In this document: one piece after another, positions 27,567 through 36,476 of the stretch
Position numbering within the stretch: position 1 is the first letter of the stretch
Layout: each line of letters starts with the position of its first letter
NCBI RefSeq assembly: GCF_003600625.1
Contig: NZ_CP032489.1
Location: 2,914,001-2,978,000 of the forward strand
Source: Arachidicoccus soli
Lineage (GTDB): Bacteria; Bacteroidota; Bacteroidia; Chitinophagales; Chitinophagaceae
Reading direction: 5' to 3'
Length of the DNA stretch: 64,000 nucleotides
Translations under genes and position numbers: made by a program
The notes under the pieces: generated by a model
The model's database searches: none
What the model saw: only the letters and a program-made list of their open reading frames with translations
Told to the model about the DNA's origin: nothing

Positions 27567-27977
27567 TTACGATAATGTTGACAACTTTCTGCTGTTGGAA
27601 TTCATTGCTTGCCAAATTGGAACACATTTATTACTATAAATAAATGATACTACTAGGATACCCAGAAATATTAATGGCATTATGGCGACAGATAAAGGGT
27701 CACCGCTTGAGGTGTGCGCTATAAATGCTGAAATAAATGTAATTGCAAACCCCACATAAGCCGCATCTTTTATTCGCTTCGGAATAAAAGGAATCAGCAA
27801 AGCCAGTGCTCCAATAAACTTTGCAGTAGCCAGTTCAATTCTGAAGTAAGCCGGAAAGCCAAGATGTACAAAACCAGCCTTCATTTCTTCAATCGTTAAA
27901 TAACCGTAGGCGCTAAAAAGCATCATAGCTCCAAGGATACCTGTTGTCGTCCAGTAGATAATTTTATTCTTTTTCAT
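27567..27977 (-). CDS. DoxX-like membrane protein
   Basis: The 136 residues form four membrane helices (about 8-25, 45-65, 70-90, 95-115) with the DoxX-type FRIELATAKFIGALALLIPFIPKRIKDAAYVGFAI arrangement. DoxX-like proteins are quinone- or redox-linked inner-membrane proteins of poorly known role. It lies 27 bp upstream of the reductase gene and is probably co-transcribed with it. Confidence 0.85.
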   Translation of the reverse strand: MKKNKIIYWTTTGILGAMMLFSAYGYLTIEEMKAGFVHLGFPAYFRIELATAKFIGALALLIPFIPKRIKDAAYVGFAITFISAFIAHTSSGDPLSVAIMPLIFLGILVVSFIYSNKCVPIWQAMNSNSRKLSTLS

Positions 27978-28065
27978 TTTGTATTATTTAATTATGTTAT
28001 TAATTCATTTAGTTACCGCTCTTTTTTAAGTTGTAATTCATCCTTCAAGTTTCCAATTGTGGATT

Positions 28066-28620
28066 CTATACTTCTACTGGAACATTGATTCCCTGCCTTA
28101 CAAACTGTACCTCGCATTGGATCCTTACGTCTTCTCCGAGCATCAATCCGCCGGTTTCCAGTGCGACATTCATGTTGATTCCCCAATCACTACGATTAAT
28201 TTTTCCACTTACCAAAAACCCTGCTTTTTCTTGTCCGTATGGATCCTTCATTATTCCGTTAAACTCCATAGTGAGCTTTACCGGTTTTGTAATGCCTTTC
28301 ATGGTCAGATTGCCATGCAGGTTGAACGATTCGTCGTCTGTTTGCTCAATTTGGGTAGATGTAAACTTTAGTTGAGGGAATTTCTCCACTTCAAAAAAAT
28401 CTGAATTGCGCAGGTGGGCATCCCGTTGTTCATTATTGGTAGAAATAGAATTCATTTCGGCTGTGAGGTTAATATTCGCCTTACTGAAATCCATTCCTTC
28501 GGTTTCCGCCTTTGCGCTAAAATTTTTGAACGCCCCGGAAACGTTGCTGATCATAAGATGTTTAATTTTGAAAGTCAATTCACTGTGTGCCGGGTCGAGT
28601 AACCATTTCGTTGTTTCCAT
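28066..28620 (-). CDS. YceI-family lipid-binding protein
   Basis: The 184-residue protein opens with WLLDPAHSELTFKIKHLMISNVSGAF, the YceI start signature, and continues with the lipocalin-like barrel (FTSTQIEQTDDESFNLHGNL, MKGITKPVKLTMEF). YceI proteins bind polyprenoid chains and often accompany membrane redox genes. No signal peptide is present, so it is likely cytoplasmic here. It is the first of a YceI-DoxX-reductase gene group facing away from the Crp-type regulator. Confidence 0.93.
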   Translation of the reverse strand: METTKWLLDPAHSELTFKIKHLMISNVSGAFKNFSAKAETEGMDFSKANINLTAEMNSISTNNEQRDAHLRNSDFFEVEKFPQLKFTSTQIEQTDDESFNLHGNLTMKGITKPVKLTMEFNGIMKDPYGQEKAGFLVSGKINRSDWGINMNVALETGGLMLGEDVRIQCEVQFVRQGINVPVEV

Positions 28621-28740
28621 TTTTTTATTTTTTAATGATTATTTAATGATGCAAAGATGCGGGCATAACGTGCCCTTCTCCAATGACATTTGAAGGAAAA
28701 AACCCTTGACATTTGTCAAGAGCCATCATTAAAAATCAAA

Positions 28741-29319
28741 TTATTTTTTTGTGGATTGGCTCCTTACCCTACTTAACGTTTCAGCTGAAACCCCGAGGTA
28801 AGATGCAATCATGTGCAGCGGCACACGATTACTGATGGAAGGATATTTTGAAATAAAGTCACTATATTTTTCTTCAGCAGATAGAGATATGTTGACATAG
28901 ATACGTTCCTGCATAACCAAAACATTTTTATTAAGTGATTCATTTACAAAATCATTGAAAGCGGGGATGGTCTTGCGGATCATTTCAAAATCTTCCTTTT
29001 TCAACAATAAAATTTCGCTTTCTTCAATGGCATCAATATCATATTTTGAAGGTAGTCCTGATTCCATACTTGCCCTGTCGCCGATCCAATAATTTTCGGG
29101 AGCAAAGTGCATAATGTGTTCCTGACCCTTTTCGTCCACATAATAATTTCGCAGAAAACCTTTACATACAAAAGCATGAAAGCGGGAAATATCTCCCGAC
29201 TGTAAAAGATATTGTCGTTTTCGCAATTTTTTAAATAACGAAACCGATTCAATCAACCCATAATCCTCGTTGGTTAAAATAATTTTATCTTTTAAATATT
29301 TTCGGAAAATCTCAAACAT
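28741..29319 (-). CDS. Crp/Fnr-type cyclic-nucleotide-binding-domain regulator
   Basis: The 192-residue protein has a cNMP-binding beta-roll (about 20-130, RKRQYLLQSGDISRFHAFVCKGF) and a short C-terminal winged helix (MIASYLGVSAETLSRVRS). Such short Crp relatives are numerous in Bacteroidota and usually do not bind cAMP. It lies 120 bp upstream of yceI on the same strand and is a likely local regulator. Confidence 0.9.
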   Translation of the reverse strand: MFEIFRKYLKDKIILTNEDYGLIESVSLFKKLRKRQYLLQSGDISRFHAFVCKGFLRNYYVDEKGQEHIMHFAPENYWIGDRASMESGLPSKYDIDAIEESEILLLKKEDFEMIRKTIPAFNDFVNESLNKNVLVMQERIYVNISLSAEEKYSDFISKYPSISNRVPLHMIASYLGVSAETLSRVRSQSTKK

Positions 29320-29423
29320 TCTTTTAATAATATATTGGAAAAATTAAGTATTCTTGTCGGCAAAGTTATGAATATATAAAGATATGTAGGATGTCGTTTA
29401 GGGTAACGTATAACGCGCCAATT

Positions 29424-29585
29424 CTAGAGCGACCTGCTGATTTCTGCCGCTACTTTTTGCATACTGCCGACACTTTTTCCTGTTATCCAAACGCTAGCTC
29501 CTGCGTTGATAAATGCTTTTGCAGTTGCAAATCATATACCTGTGCTATTGCCTGTAATGACTACGTTTTTATTTGTAAAATTCAT
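29424..29585 (-). pseudogene. Short-chain dehydrogenase/reductase, N-terminal relic
   Basis: The frame MNFTNKNVVITGNSTGI, then TGA in place of the last Gly of the TGxxxGxG motif, then FATAKAFINAGASVWITGKS and VGSMQKVAAEISRSL before a stop. This is the cofactor-binding start of an SDR enzyme, with a nonsense mutation and loss of the catalytic Tyr-Lys part. Confidence 0.75.
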
Positions 29586-29610
29586 TTTTGAAAATTATTT
29601 TAACTATTAT

Positions 29611-29640
29611 AAAAGCATCGTAAAATTTTACGATGCTTTT
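29611..29640. terminator. 30-nt perfect palindrome (hairpin)
   Basis: AAAAGCATCGTAAAA is followed directly by its exact reverse complement. It lies between the SDR relic and a short truncated frame and has T4 on either strand, so it fits a bidirectional terminator. Confidence 0.55.
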
Positions 29641-29733
29641 ATTGGTATATGATGGTGGAAATTGATTCAGCTCTGTATATCCCATTTTTTCTGCAAAGGC
29701 AATATTGTCTAATACTTCTTTTGAGAGTGCCAT
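29641..29733 (-). pseudogene. Short truncated reading frame, unidentified
   Basis: From ATG 29,731-29,733 the frame reads MALSKEVLDNIAFAEKMGY and TELNQFPPSYTNK, then continues into the palindrome. It looks like the native start of a protein cut off by deletion, but I cannot name the family. Confidence 0.35.
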
Positions 29734-29776
29734 GGTTTTTGTTTTTTATAATTGTCAATTTTAAATTGATTTCTTT

Positions 29777-30268
29777 TTAATCTAAAAAGTTGGGCGGATA
29801 TAGTTTTTGTCCATAGGCTTCGGCAATTATTTTTAACTTTATTAAGTCCGCCTCATTTAAATCGGGAGGAGGTAAAAAGGTGTCTTCTGCAATAGGTGTT
29901 CCTATCTTTTGGAAAAATTCATCAAGTCCGGCAGGAATTACCGTACATAATAAGTGCGCTGTTTTATCGCTTGTATTTTTAAAACAATGCACTTCTCCAC
30001 CTTTGGGAATGTTTACAAAAGAACCCTTTTTTGCAGCATATTTTCCGGCCTCTGTTTTGAAATCAACTTCTCCTTCTACTATATAAAATGACTCATGGAT
30101 GTCCGCATGAGAATGAGGTCCGGGACCACCACCTGGCGGCACAAGCATATCAATGACCGCGTAAGCTCCTTCGGTTTGTTTACCCGAAATAATGATTCGG
30201 TAAGAGTCGCCAATAACAGAAATGTGTTGCCCTTGGTTTTCGTTTACTGCTATTATATTGTCTATCAT
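29777..30268 (-). CDS. Cupin-domain protein
   Basis: The 163 residues form a single cupin barrel. Metal-binding motif 1 is visible as PHSHADIHESFYIVEGEVDF (two His, one Glu) and motif 2 as HCFKNTSDKTAHLLC. Single cupins of this kind serve as dioxygenases, isomerases or sensors; the substrate cannot be read from sequence. It sits 58 bp after the old-yellow-enzyme gene in the same direction and may belong to the same operon. Confidence 0.88.
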   Translation of the reverse strand: MIDNIIAVNENQGQHISVIGDSYRIIISGKQTEGAYAVIDMLVPPGGGPGPHSHADIHESFYIVEGEVDFKTEAGKYAAKKGSFVNIPKGGEVHCFKNTSDKTAHLLCTVIPAGLDEFFQKIGTPIAEDTFLPPPDLNEADLIKLKIIAEAYGQKLYPPNFLD

Positions 30269-30326
30269 AATTATTTCTTTTAGAAGGATGATTCAATTTT
30301 ATTTCAGAAATTATTTTTTTAAAGAC

Positions 30327-31394
30327 CTATGAAAGTGTGGGATAATCGGTATAACCGATTGCATCGGCTGTATAAAGTGTATTAAAATCTAATTCATTTA
30401 AGGGAGCATTCATTTCAATACGCGTTACAAAATCAGGGGTAGCTAAAAAGCTCCTGCCAAATGCAACAATATCTGCGAAGCCTTTACTTAAGGCAGCTTC
30501 CGCTGTTTCTGGTGTAAGCCCATTAGATAAAATAATAGTGTTTGAAAAGTTAGAACGGATGGCATCAAAAGTTTGCAAGGGAATATTTGGATTGGCTGAA
30601 ATGTGAATATACTGGATTCCGATTCTATTCATTTGAGCCGCCAAGTAATAGTATGTTTCGTGAACTTCGGCTTCGTCATAGGCTTGCAAATCTCCCAATG
30701 TAGAAAAAGGAGAAAAACGAATACCTACTTTTTCTTTCCCAATTGCTGCTACAACTTTTGTCACTACTTCAATGGTTAATCTTGCTCTATTTTCAATGCT
30801 CCCTCCATATTCATCGTTGCGGTTGTTAATATTAGGATTTAAAAACTGCTCTAATAAATATCCGTTTGCACCATGTATTTCCACCCCATCAAAACCTGCC
30901 CGCATTGCATTTTTAGCCGCAGCAACATATTTTTCAATTACTTTTTTTATACCTTCTGTTGTTAACGCAGTTGGCGCTGAATGGTCTTGTTTACCTATTG
31001 AATCGGTATGAATTTGCCCTGCTGCTTTTATATTAGAAACACCTACCAATTCCGTTTGCGGCGGTAAATTATCATAATGCCCAATACGACCAGTATGCAT
31101 TATCTGTAGAAATATTTTACTATTTCCATTATGAACAGCCTTTGTTATATTTTTCCAACCATCGACTTGAGCATCACTAAAAATGCCTGGAATACGTGGA
31201 TAGCCTAGGGCTTCAGGACTTGGCGCAGTACCTTCAGTAATTATTAAGCCTGCACCTGTCCGTTGCCCGTAGTAAGTTGTCATTAAATCATTAGGAATAT
31301 TATTAATTGCCCTACTACGCGTCATAGGCGCCATTACGACATGGTTTTTTAAGCTAAAACCATTCTTTTCAAATGCGGAAAGAATCTTGTTCAT
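30327..31394 (-). CDS. Old yellow enzyme family alkene reductase (FMN-dependent)
   Basis: The 355-residue TIM barrel has the OYE start FSLKNHVVMAPMTRSRA, the catalytic region FDGVEIHGANGYLLEQFLNP with the His-x-x-Asn pair, and YGGSIENRARL. The C-terminal FMN-phosphate loop (FADIVAFGRSFLATPDFV) is intact. Such enzymes reduce electrophilic alkenes, quinones and nitro compounds with NAD(P)H. The neighbouring AraC regulator (31,482) probably controls it. Confidence 0.93.
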   Translation of the reverse strand: MNKILSAFEKNGFSLKNHVVMAPMTRSRAINNIPNDLMTTYYGQRTGAGLIITEGTAPSPEALGYPRIPGIFSDAQVDGWKNITKAVHNGNSKIFLQIMHTGRIGHYDNLPPQTELVGVSNIKAAGQIHTDSIGKQDHSAPTALTTEGIKKVIEKYVAAAKNAMRAGFDGVEIHGANGYLLEQFLNPNINNRNDEYGGSIENRARLTIEVVTKVVAAIGKEKVGIRFSPFSTLGDLQAYDEAEVHETYYYLAAQMNRIGIQYIHISANPNIPLQTFDAIRSNFSNTIILSNGLTPETAEAALSKGFADIVAFGRSFLATPDFVTRIEMNAPLNELDFNTLYTADAIGYTDYPTLS

Positions 31395-31481
31395 TTTTTA
31401 AGTATTAAATGTTTAAATTAATATTGCAAAGATGAAGCTACATGTACGAACTAAATAACTGTGAAAGTCTAAAAAATAGCG

Positions 31482-32453
31482 CTATCCGACAGAAGTGTAT
31501 TTTTTAGGCGTGTTGCCGTAATGCTTTTGAAAGAGTTTACTGAAATGACTTAAGTTTGAAAACCCCAATTGATAGCCAACTTCTGAAACTGTGTTTCCTC
31601 CGTGCTTTAAGAGAAAAGCCGCTTCTTCCATTCTGAATTTTTGATAGTAATTGTATATGGTGTCGCCAAAAATTTGTTTGAATAATAGTTTCATCTTTGT
31701 TTCACTCATATTTGCCATTTTAGCAAGAATATTGAGTTTTGGAGGTGTACTTAAATCAGCAAGAATAGCAGCTTGTATTGCAAATAAACTTTCAATATCT
31801 GTTTTGTTGATGAGGCTATGCCGCTTCGCTTCTCTATCCAATAATTTACTGAACAATAAATACAAGAGTTCTTCCACTTTTATTCTATAATAAAAATTAT
31901 CTAATTGATTTTGTTCATTAATTTCAGAAAGTTGATTGAGCAATTTCTCCACTTCTAAAGTTATATTTTCATGGTAAATAAATGTTGCTTTATTTTCAAT
32001 AATGGTTTTTAAAACTGCGTTTGGATTTTTAATTCGGAGTAAGTCTGAGAGAATGGTAGATTTTATACCCACCACTGTAAAATATATCTCCTTGTTAGCA
32101 GGAAATCGAATTAAAGAGCTTAAATCACTTGAGCCAATCTCAATAGCAGAATCCTGGTTATAGGCTGTTAGATTATCCGTTAATAAGTTTATAGGAGGTT
32201 CTGTGTTGTAAAAAAAGATTGCAATATTATCGTGTCGATGTAAGGGAGCATTCCGTTTAAATACAAACTCTTGCTTGAATTTATATCGATGAATAAGTAA
32301 CCTGAAATTTTCATCAAAATCTACTTTCCGAATACTGCCTTCACCCAATGATTTAGGAATTATTAACCGATTATCAATAACAGGTACTTTAAACTTCTTT
32401 CCAAAGTCTCGGAGAAAGTCGAAGTCTGAATTTGCAGTAAATTCAAAAGTCAT
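31482..32453 (-). CDS. AraC-family transcriptional regulator
   Basis: The 323-residue protein ends in the AraC double helix-turn-helix (about 225-320: LNILAKMANMSETKMKLLFKQIFG and NTVSEVGYQLGFSNLSHFSKLFQKHYGNTPKKY). It lies 88 bp upstream of the alkene reductase gene, on the same strand, and is a plausible activator of that gene. Confidence 0.92.
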   Translation of the reverse strand: MTFEFTANSDFDFLRDFGKKFKVPVIDNRLIIPKSLGEGSIRKVDFDENFRLLIHRYKFKQEFVFKRNAPLHRHDNIAIFFYNTEPPINLLTDNLTAYNQDSAIEIGSSDLSSLIRFPANKEIYFTVVGIKSTILSDLLRIKNPNAVLKTIIENKATFIYHENITLEVEKLLNQLSEINEQNQLDNFYYRIKVEELLYLLFSKLLDREAKRHSLINKTDIESLFAIQAAILADLSTPPKLNILAKMANMSETKMKLLFKQIFGDTIYNYYQKFRMEEAAFLLKHGGNTVSEVGYQLGFSNLSHFSKLFQKHYGNTPKKYTSVG

Positions 32454-32591
32454 AGTTCAATATCTTTATCGATTTTTGGGGTAGTTGTATAATTCTGACT
32501 AATGACAGTCTGTCTAAAAACTGGTTTTCGCTTACTAAATATATTGCTTTACAATTTGTTTCACTTCAATTCCAAATGCTCCAAGCAAGAG

Positions 32592-32611
32592 ATTCCCGCA
32601 TTCGCGGGAAT
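32592..32611. repeat. Small palindromic repeat
   Basis: ATTCCCGC and GCGGGAAT flank ATTC in an otherwise AT-rich spacer. It resembles short interspersed palindromes seen in many bacterial genomes; no second copy occurs in this window. Confidence 0.45.
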
Positions 32612-32694
32612 GAAGGTAGTCATGTTCCAAATTATTTTAAAACCTTAATAACGTAGATATATAGTGTGCGGCCTAAATGGATTATTCTATTTTA

Positions 32695-33603
32695 TTAATT
32701 GAAAGATTGTCTGAACTCCAATGGTGATTGATTTGTCTTACTTTTAAATAATTTACTAAACGACTGTAAGTGTGCGAAGCCTAATTCGTAAGCAATTTCA
32801 CTTATAGACAGGTTAGTGGTGGATAACTTTTCCTTTGCTTTTTCTATCAGTTTATTGTGAATATATTGATGTGTGTTTTGACCAGTCAATACCCGTAATA
32901 AACTACTTAAATACTTGGGAGAAAGATGCAGTTCTTCAGCAATGTAGCGAACTGTAGGCAAGCCTCTGTTAACCAAATCTTCGCTGTTGAAATAGCCTTT
33001 AACTAATTCTTCTAAACGCTCAAGTATTTGATTGTTCACTTTTTCTCGTGTGATGAATTGACGATTGTAAAACCTTTCAGCGTAATTGAGCAAACTTTCA
33101 ATTTGTGAGATAATAATTTGTTTGCTAAACCTATCAATGTTGGAATGATATTCCTGATCAATGTTTTGAATAATGCCCTTGATTGTAGCCTCTTCTTTTT
33201 CGGAAACGAATAATGCTTCATTTAATGAATAATCCCAAAAATCATATCGTTTAATGGTTTTGGCTAACGGAGTGTCCCATAAAAAATCGGGATGAATGTA
33301 AATCACCCATCCCGATTGTATTATTCCTTCATTTTTATTATCGAGACTAATAGCAAAAACCTGATTGGGTGCCATGAAAGACAAAATGCCTTCATTAAAA
33401 TCAAAGGGTTGTTGCCCGTATTTCATTATTACATTTGACATTCTTTTGATGGCGATGGAATAAAAATCCATCGCCATTGTGATTGGTTCATAGTTATGTA
33501 AATGCTTAACATCTGCAACATTTATTACACTGAATAGGGGATGTTGCGGCTTAGGCAAATCCCTGAACTCGTGAAACTCGCTTATCGTTTTAAAATACTT
33601 CAT
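32695..33603 (-). CDS. AraC-family transcriptional regulator
   Basis: The 302-residue protein has the C-terminal AraC motifs (about 205-300: TVRYIAEELHLSPKYLSSLLRVLTGQ and LSISEIAYELGFAHLQSFSKLFKSKTNQSPLEF). Its start codon overlaps the stop of the oxidoreductase gene at 33,600 (4-bp ATGA overlap), so the two are translationally coupled. Confidence 0.93.
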   Translation of the reverse strand: MKYFKTISEFHEFRDLPKPQHPLFSVINVADVKHLHNYEPITMAMDFYSIAIKRMSNVIMKYGQQPFDFNEGILSFMAPNQVFAISLDNKNEGIIQSGWVIYIHPDFLWDTPLAKTIKRYDFWDYSLNEALFVSEKEEATIKGIIQNIDQEYHSNIDRFSKQIIISQIESLLNYAERFYNRQFITREKVNNQILERLEELVKGYFNSEDLVNRGLPTVRYIAEELHLSPKYLSSLLRVLTGQNTHQYIHNKLIEKAKEKLSTTNLSISEIAYELGFAHLQSFSKLFKSKTNQSPLEFRQSFN

Positions 33604-34580
33604 GAAAAGTTATCTTCTTTTTGTACTTCCAATATTAATTTACCACGCGTATGAAACCTTTCACTTTCATTATGTGCTTTGGCAACCTGTTCTAAAGGAT
33701 ATACCTCACTGATATGAACCTTTACTTTACCCTCATCAATCAATTCCGCCATTTCATTCAGCCAATGACGGTGGTTTGTTTGTTGGGCTACAAGTTCACC
33801 TTTAGCATTCTTTATTGCAAGTACTCTTTTAACTTCATCACTAAATGGGAAATCAACATTTACACTTACAAAAATTCCACCGTCTTTTAAAATACTGATA
33901 CATTTTATGCGCTCGTTTTCATCACGAAGGGGCGAACCATCAAACACAAGATCAATATTCTGCAATAACTCTTCAAATTTCTGGTTACTGTAGTCAATCA
34001 CTTCATCAGCACCAAGTTGTTGCAAAAACTTCTGATTAACTGTCGAGGCGCTACCAATTACATACGCTCCTTTTGCTTTCGCCATTTGCACTGCGAGACT
34101 TCCTACGCCACCCGAACCACCATGGATGAATATCCGTTGACCTGCCTGTAATTTTCCTAATTCAAAAAGAGCATTACAGGCCACAAGCCCTACCAAAGGA
34201 ACGCCGGCTGCTTCATTGAAAGAAATACGCTTTGGTTTTATGGCAACTTGGCTTGCTTTTACCAGACAATACTCAGCATAACTTCCATTAGTACCGGGGA
34301 AATTAGGAACACCATATACGGCATCCCCTTTCTTAAAATCTTTGACCTCTACACCTGTTTCTTCTATAATGCCTGCTGCGTCCCAACCTATTGTCATTGG
34401 CAAAGATAAAAATGGCCTTAAAAAATCATTTCCGCCTTTACGCACAACCCAATCAACTGGGTTTATGCCGCTGGCAAACACCTTCACCAAAATTTCATCC
34501 GCGGTGGGAACTGGGCGTTCTATATCTTCTAATTTCATTACCTCAGGTCCACCAAATTCATGAATTCTTACTGCTTTCAT
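33600..34580 (-). CDS. Zinc-independent quinone oxidoreductase / MDR-family NADP-dependent reductase
   Basis: The 326-residue protein has the MDR N-terminus (MKAVRIHEFGGPEVMKLED), catalytic-domain segments (GWDAAGIIEETG, GDAVYGVP) and the Rossmann loop FIHGGSGGVGSLAVQMAKAKGA. The zinc-ligand cysteines of alcohol dehydrogenases are absent, so it belongs with quinone or enone reductases. Coupled with the AraC gene downstream, it forms a small regulated redox unit. Confidence 0.92.
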   Translation of the reverse strand: MKAVRIHEFGGPEVMKLEDIERPVPTADEILVKVFASGINPVDWVVRKGGNDFLRPFLSLPMTIGWDAAGIIEETGVEVKDFKKGDAVYGVPNFPGTNGSYAEYCLVKASQVAIKPKRISFNEAAGVPLVGLVACNALFELGKLQAGQRIFIHGGSGGVGSLAVQMAKAKGAYVIGSASTVNQKFLQQLGADEVIDYSNQKFEELLQNIDLVFDGSPLRDENERIKCISILKDGGIFVSVNVDFPFSDEVKRVLAIKNAKGELVAQQTNHRHWLNEMAELIDEGKVKVHISEVYPLEQVAKAHNESERFHTRGKLILEVQKEDNFS

Positions 34581-34756
34581 AATTAATTATTTTATGTTTT
34601 TGAAAAATACAAAGTTCGGTAACAATTTAAAAACATATTTAGGCGAAATGCACTTTGATTTAGCTAAAATTCAATGATCACTTATATCAAACTAATATTG
34701 GAGATGTTATTGTCTGGATAGGCCATTGGTTTGTAAAAATCACTTATTGTTTTCTA

Positions 34757-34857
34757 CTATTTTAATTAAATGAATGCCTGAATTCCATGGGAGAAAGTTG
34801 AGTTTTACGCTTAAATAATTTGCTGAAAGACTGTGGATATTCAAAGCCTAATTGTCG
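34757..34857 (-). pseudogene. AraC-family regulator, C-terminal relic cut by an IS481 end
   Basis: The frame reads RQLGFEYPQSFSKLFKRKTQ and LSPMEFRHSFN before the stop, which is the last helix-turn-helix of an AraC protein. It stops abruptly where the IS481-type end begins at 34,857. The rest of the gene is not found nearby. It probably once regulated the oxidoreductase at 33,600. Confidence 0.75.
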
Positions 34858-34917
34858 TATAGCATAACATAGGTTACACTTTTTGAGAACCGTTAAGAAA
34901 TATATATTTCAGTTTGC
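34857..34917. mobile_element. Solo end of the IS481-family element
   Basis: About 60 bp are nearly identical to the left end of the element at 7,257 (same GTCGTATAGCATAA start, TTGAGAACCGTTAAGAAA interior). The match stops after TTCAGTTTG. No transposase follows, so this is a remnant left by deletion. The flank TAATT is shared with the other insertion. Confidence 0.8.
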
Positions 34918-35048
34918 GGATACGTTATAAAGATATATTGCAGGGCCTTTAAAATGGGCGGTATCTCATCACGCCTTTTCAAGGGAAATTTAACTTCTGC
35001 AATAGGGGTCATTCTCAGGCTTAGTTGTTGTTCGAATCTTTGACGCAT
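34916..35048 (-). pseudogene. ISNCY-type transposase, N-terminal relic
   Basis: From ATG 35,046-35,048 the frame reads MRQRFEQQLSLRMTPIAEVK, then FPLKRRDEIPPILKALQYIF, before it runs into the IS481 end. The pattern FEQQLSLGxxPIxEVK...SRDELPPxLxALQ is typical of the N-terminus of a widespread Bacteroidota transposase group annotated as ISNCY or IS5-like. Only about 44 residues remain. Confidence 0.6.
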
Positions 35049-35362
35049 AAAACGAATCTAAAGGGTTAGTGGAACAGTTTGCACTCTCAAGATACGAAAC
35101 AACTAGCTGAATATCAAATGTTTAGAAAAGTTCTTGGCAAAAACTTACGCACAGGTCTTAATAACTTTCAACCCCGTAATTCCGGCTACAACCCTTACTG
35201 CCAAAGCCTTGCAGAGTTTCTTTTCAGACACTATTTAACAGAAAAGTCACTTTGTAATGTTACCAATTCGATCATTGTATATTTATTTATGGGTCATCCC
35301 GGTTATTTTATAAGTTTTATAGATTATTGACAATTTAATAAGATGAAAATAAATTAAGTGTT
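35049..35362. other. Spacer with no recognised gene
   Basis: An 83-codon open frame at 35,079-35,330 (plus strand) has no features I recognise. The stretch is probably leftover DNA from the mobile-element deletions at its left. Confidence 0.35.
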
Positions 35363-36451
35363 TTAAACCATATTCATCAAATGCTGTTCGGCTTCATTGG
35401 TGAATACCAGGCGGGCACAGGTGTTTCCGGTTTTAAGATAATCTGACGGAGTAAAACCTGAAAAACGATTGAACTGCCGGATAAAATGGGCATCGTCAAA
35501 ATAATCGTGCTTCCAACTGGCATTCGATAACTGTTGAGTGGGTAAAAGAGAGATTTCATTAATGCTAACAGCGAACTTCTTCACCTGTTGAAAAACCTTC
35601 GGTGTGAGGCCTGTATAGTTGCGAAAAAGATGTATAAGATGCCTATAGGAATAACCCGCTTTTTTAACAAGTATGCCAATGGGTTCATCAATATGGCTTA
35701 TGACAAAATCTATCACCCGCCTTTCTACCAGGTGATCTTCAGCATCCGGTACCCTTTCTATAAAAAAATTATTCAGAAGAAGTTCCATTTGAATCGGGTG
35801 CCGGCAACAGCTTAATTTTTCTTGCAACTCGCTAATGGCTTTGCCAAAAATATGCACGGCATCCAAAACCCTGTTTAGCAAATGATTCTGCGGTATGCCG
35901 GTTAATAAGTATAGCCCATTAGGCTGAAAGCGAACAATTATTTTGTGAATATTTTTCTTTAGACCGATACAAAGTGGCCTATCATATTGCCCGATGACAA
36001 CCGGTAATGATTCATCCAAATTGATGACCAGCTTTGCCATACCATCGGGCATTACTTTTTCAAAAGCATAAGGCTGATCCAGGCTTTCAAAGTAAACGAT
36101 ACTTTCCACACACCCGGCAAGTTGCCAACTCAGAGGAATCACTTGAACGGAAGAAAACTTTTCCTCCCACTGTTTTAAATCTCTGACTAATAGTTGAGCT
36201 CTTTCTGAAACGGACCGGCCCTCCGCTGTGCTCTTTGATATCAATTGCCGTTGATGGGCAATCAACAATGTTTTTGCGCTTAACCCAAACCGTCCCGCAA
36301 TCTGTAACAGTTCCCACTTGGATGGAAGAATTTTTCCCTGTTCTATCTTCCAAAGCAGATCAGCATGCATAGGGTTAATTTGATCAAATAGCTCAACGGA
36401 ATTCTTCTCTTTATCCCTGATTTCACCGATATCTTCTCCTGACTTTACCAT
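35363..36451 (-). CDS. AraC-type regulator with N-terminal XRE-like part and DUF6597-like domain
   Basis: The 362-residue protein has an N-terminal helix-turn-helix-like segment (about 20-70, DQINPMHADLLWKIEQGKIL). A middle part carries the pattern PDGMAKLVINLDE, as in the DUF6597 sensor domain of AraC proteins. The C-terminal AraC motifs follow (GILVKKAGYSYRHLIHLFRNYTGLTP and FDDAHFIRQFNRFSGFTPSDYLK). It is the last gene of a three-gene unit with the membrane protein (36,477) and the peroxiredoxin-like gene (37,010). Confidence 0.85.
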   Translation of the reverse strand: MVKSGEDIGEIRDKEKNSVELFDQINPMHADLLWKIEQGKILPSKWELLQIAGRFGLSAKTLLIAHQRQLISKSTAEGRSVSERAQLLVRDLKQWEEKFSSVQVIPLSWQLAGCVESIVYFESLDQPYAFEKVMPDGMAKLVINLDESLPVVIGQYDRPLCIGLKKNIHKIIVRFQPNGLYLLTGIPQNHLLNRVLDAVHIFGKAISELQEKLSCCRHPIQMELLLNNFFIERVPDAEDHLVERRVIDFVISHIDEPIGILVKKAGYSYRHLIHLFRNYTGLTPKVFQQVKKFAVSINEISLLPTQQLSNASWKHDYFDDAHFIRQFNRFSGFTPSDYLKTGNTCARLVFTNEAEQHLMNMV

Positions 36452-36476
36452 AGAAAGAATATTGTTTCAAAATCAT

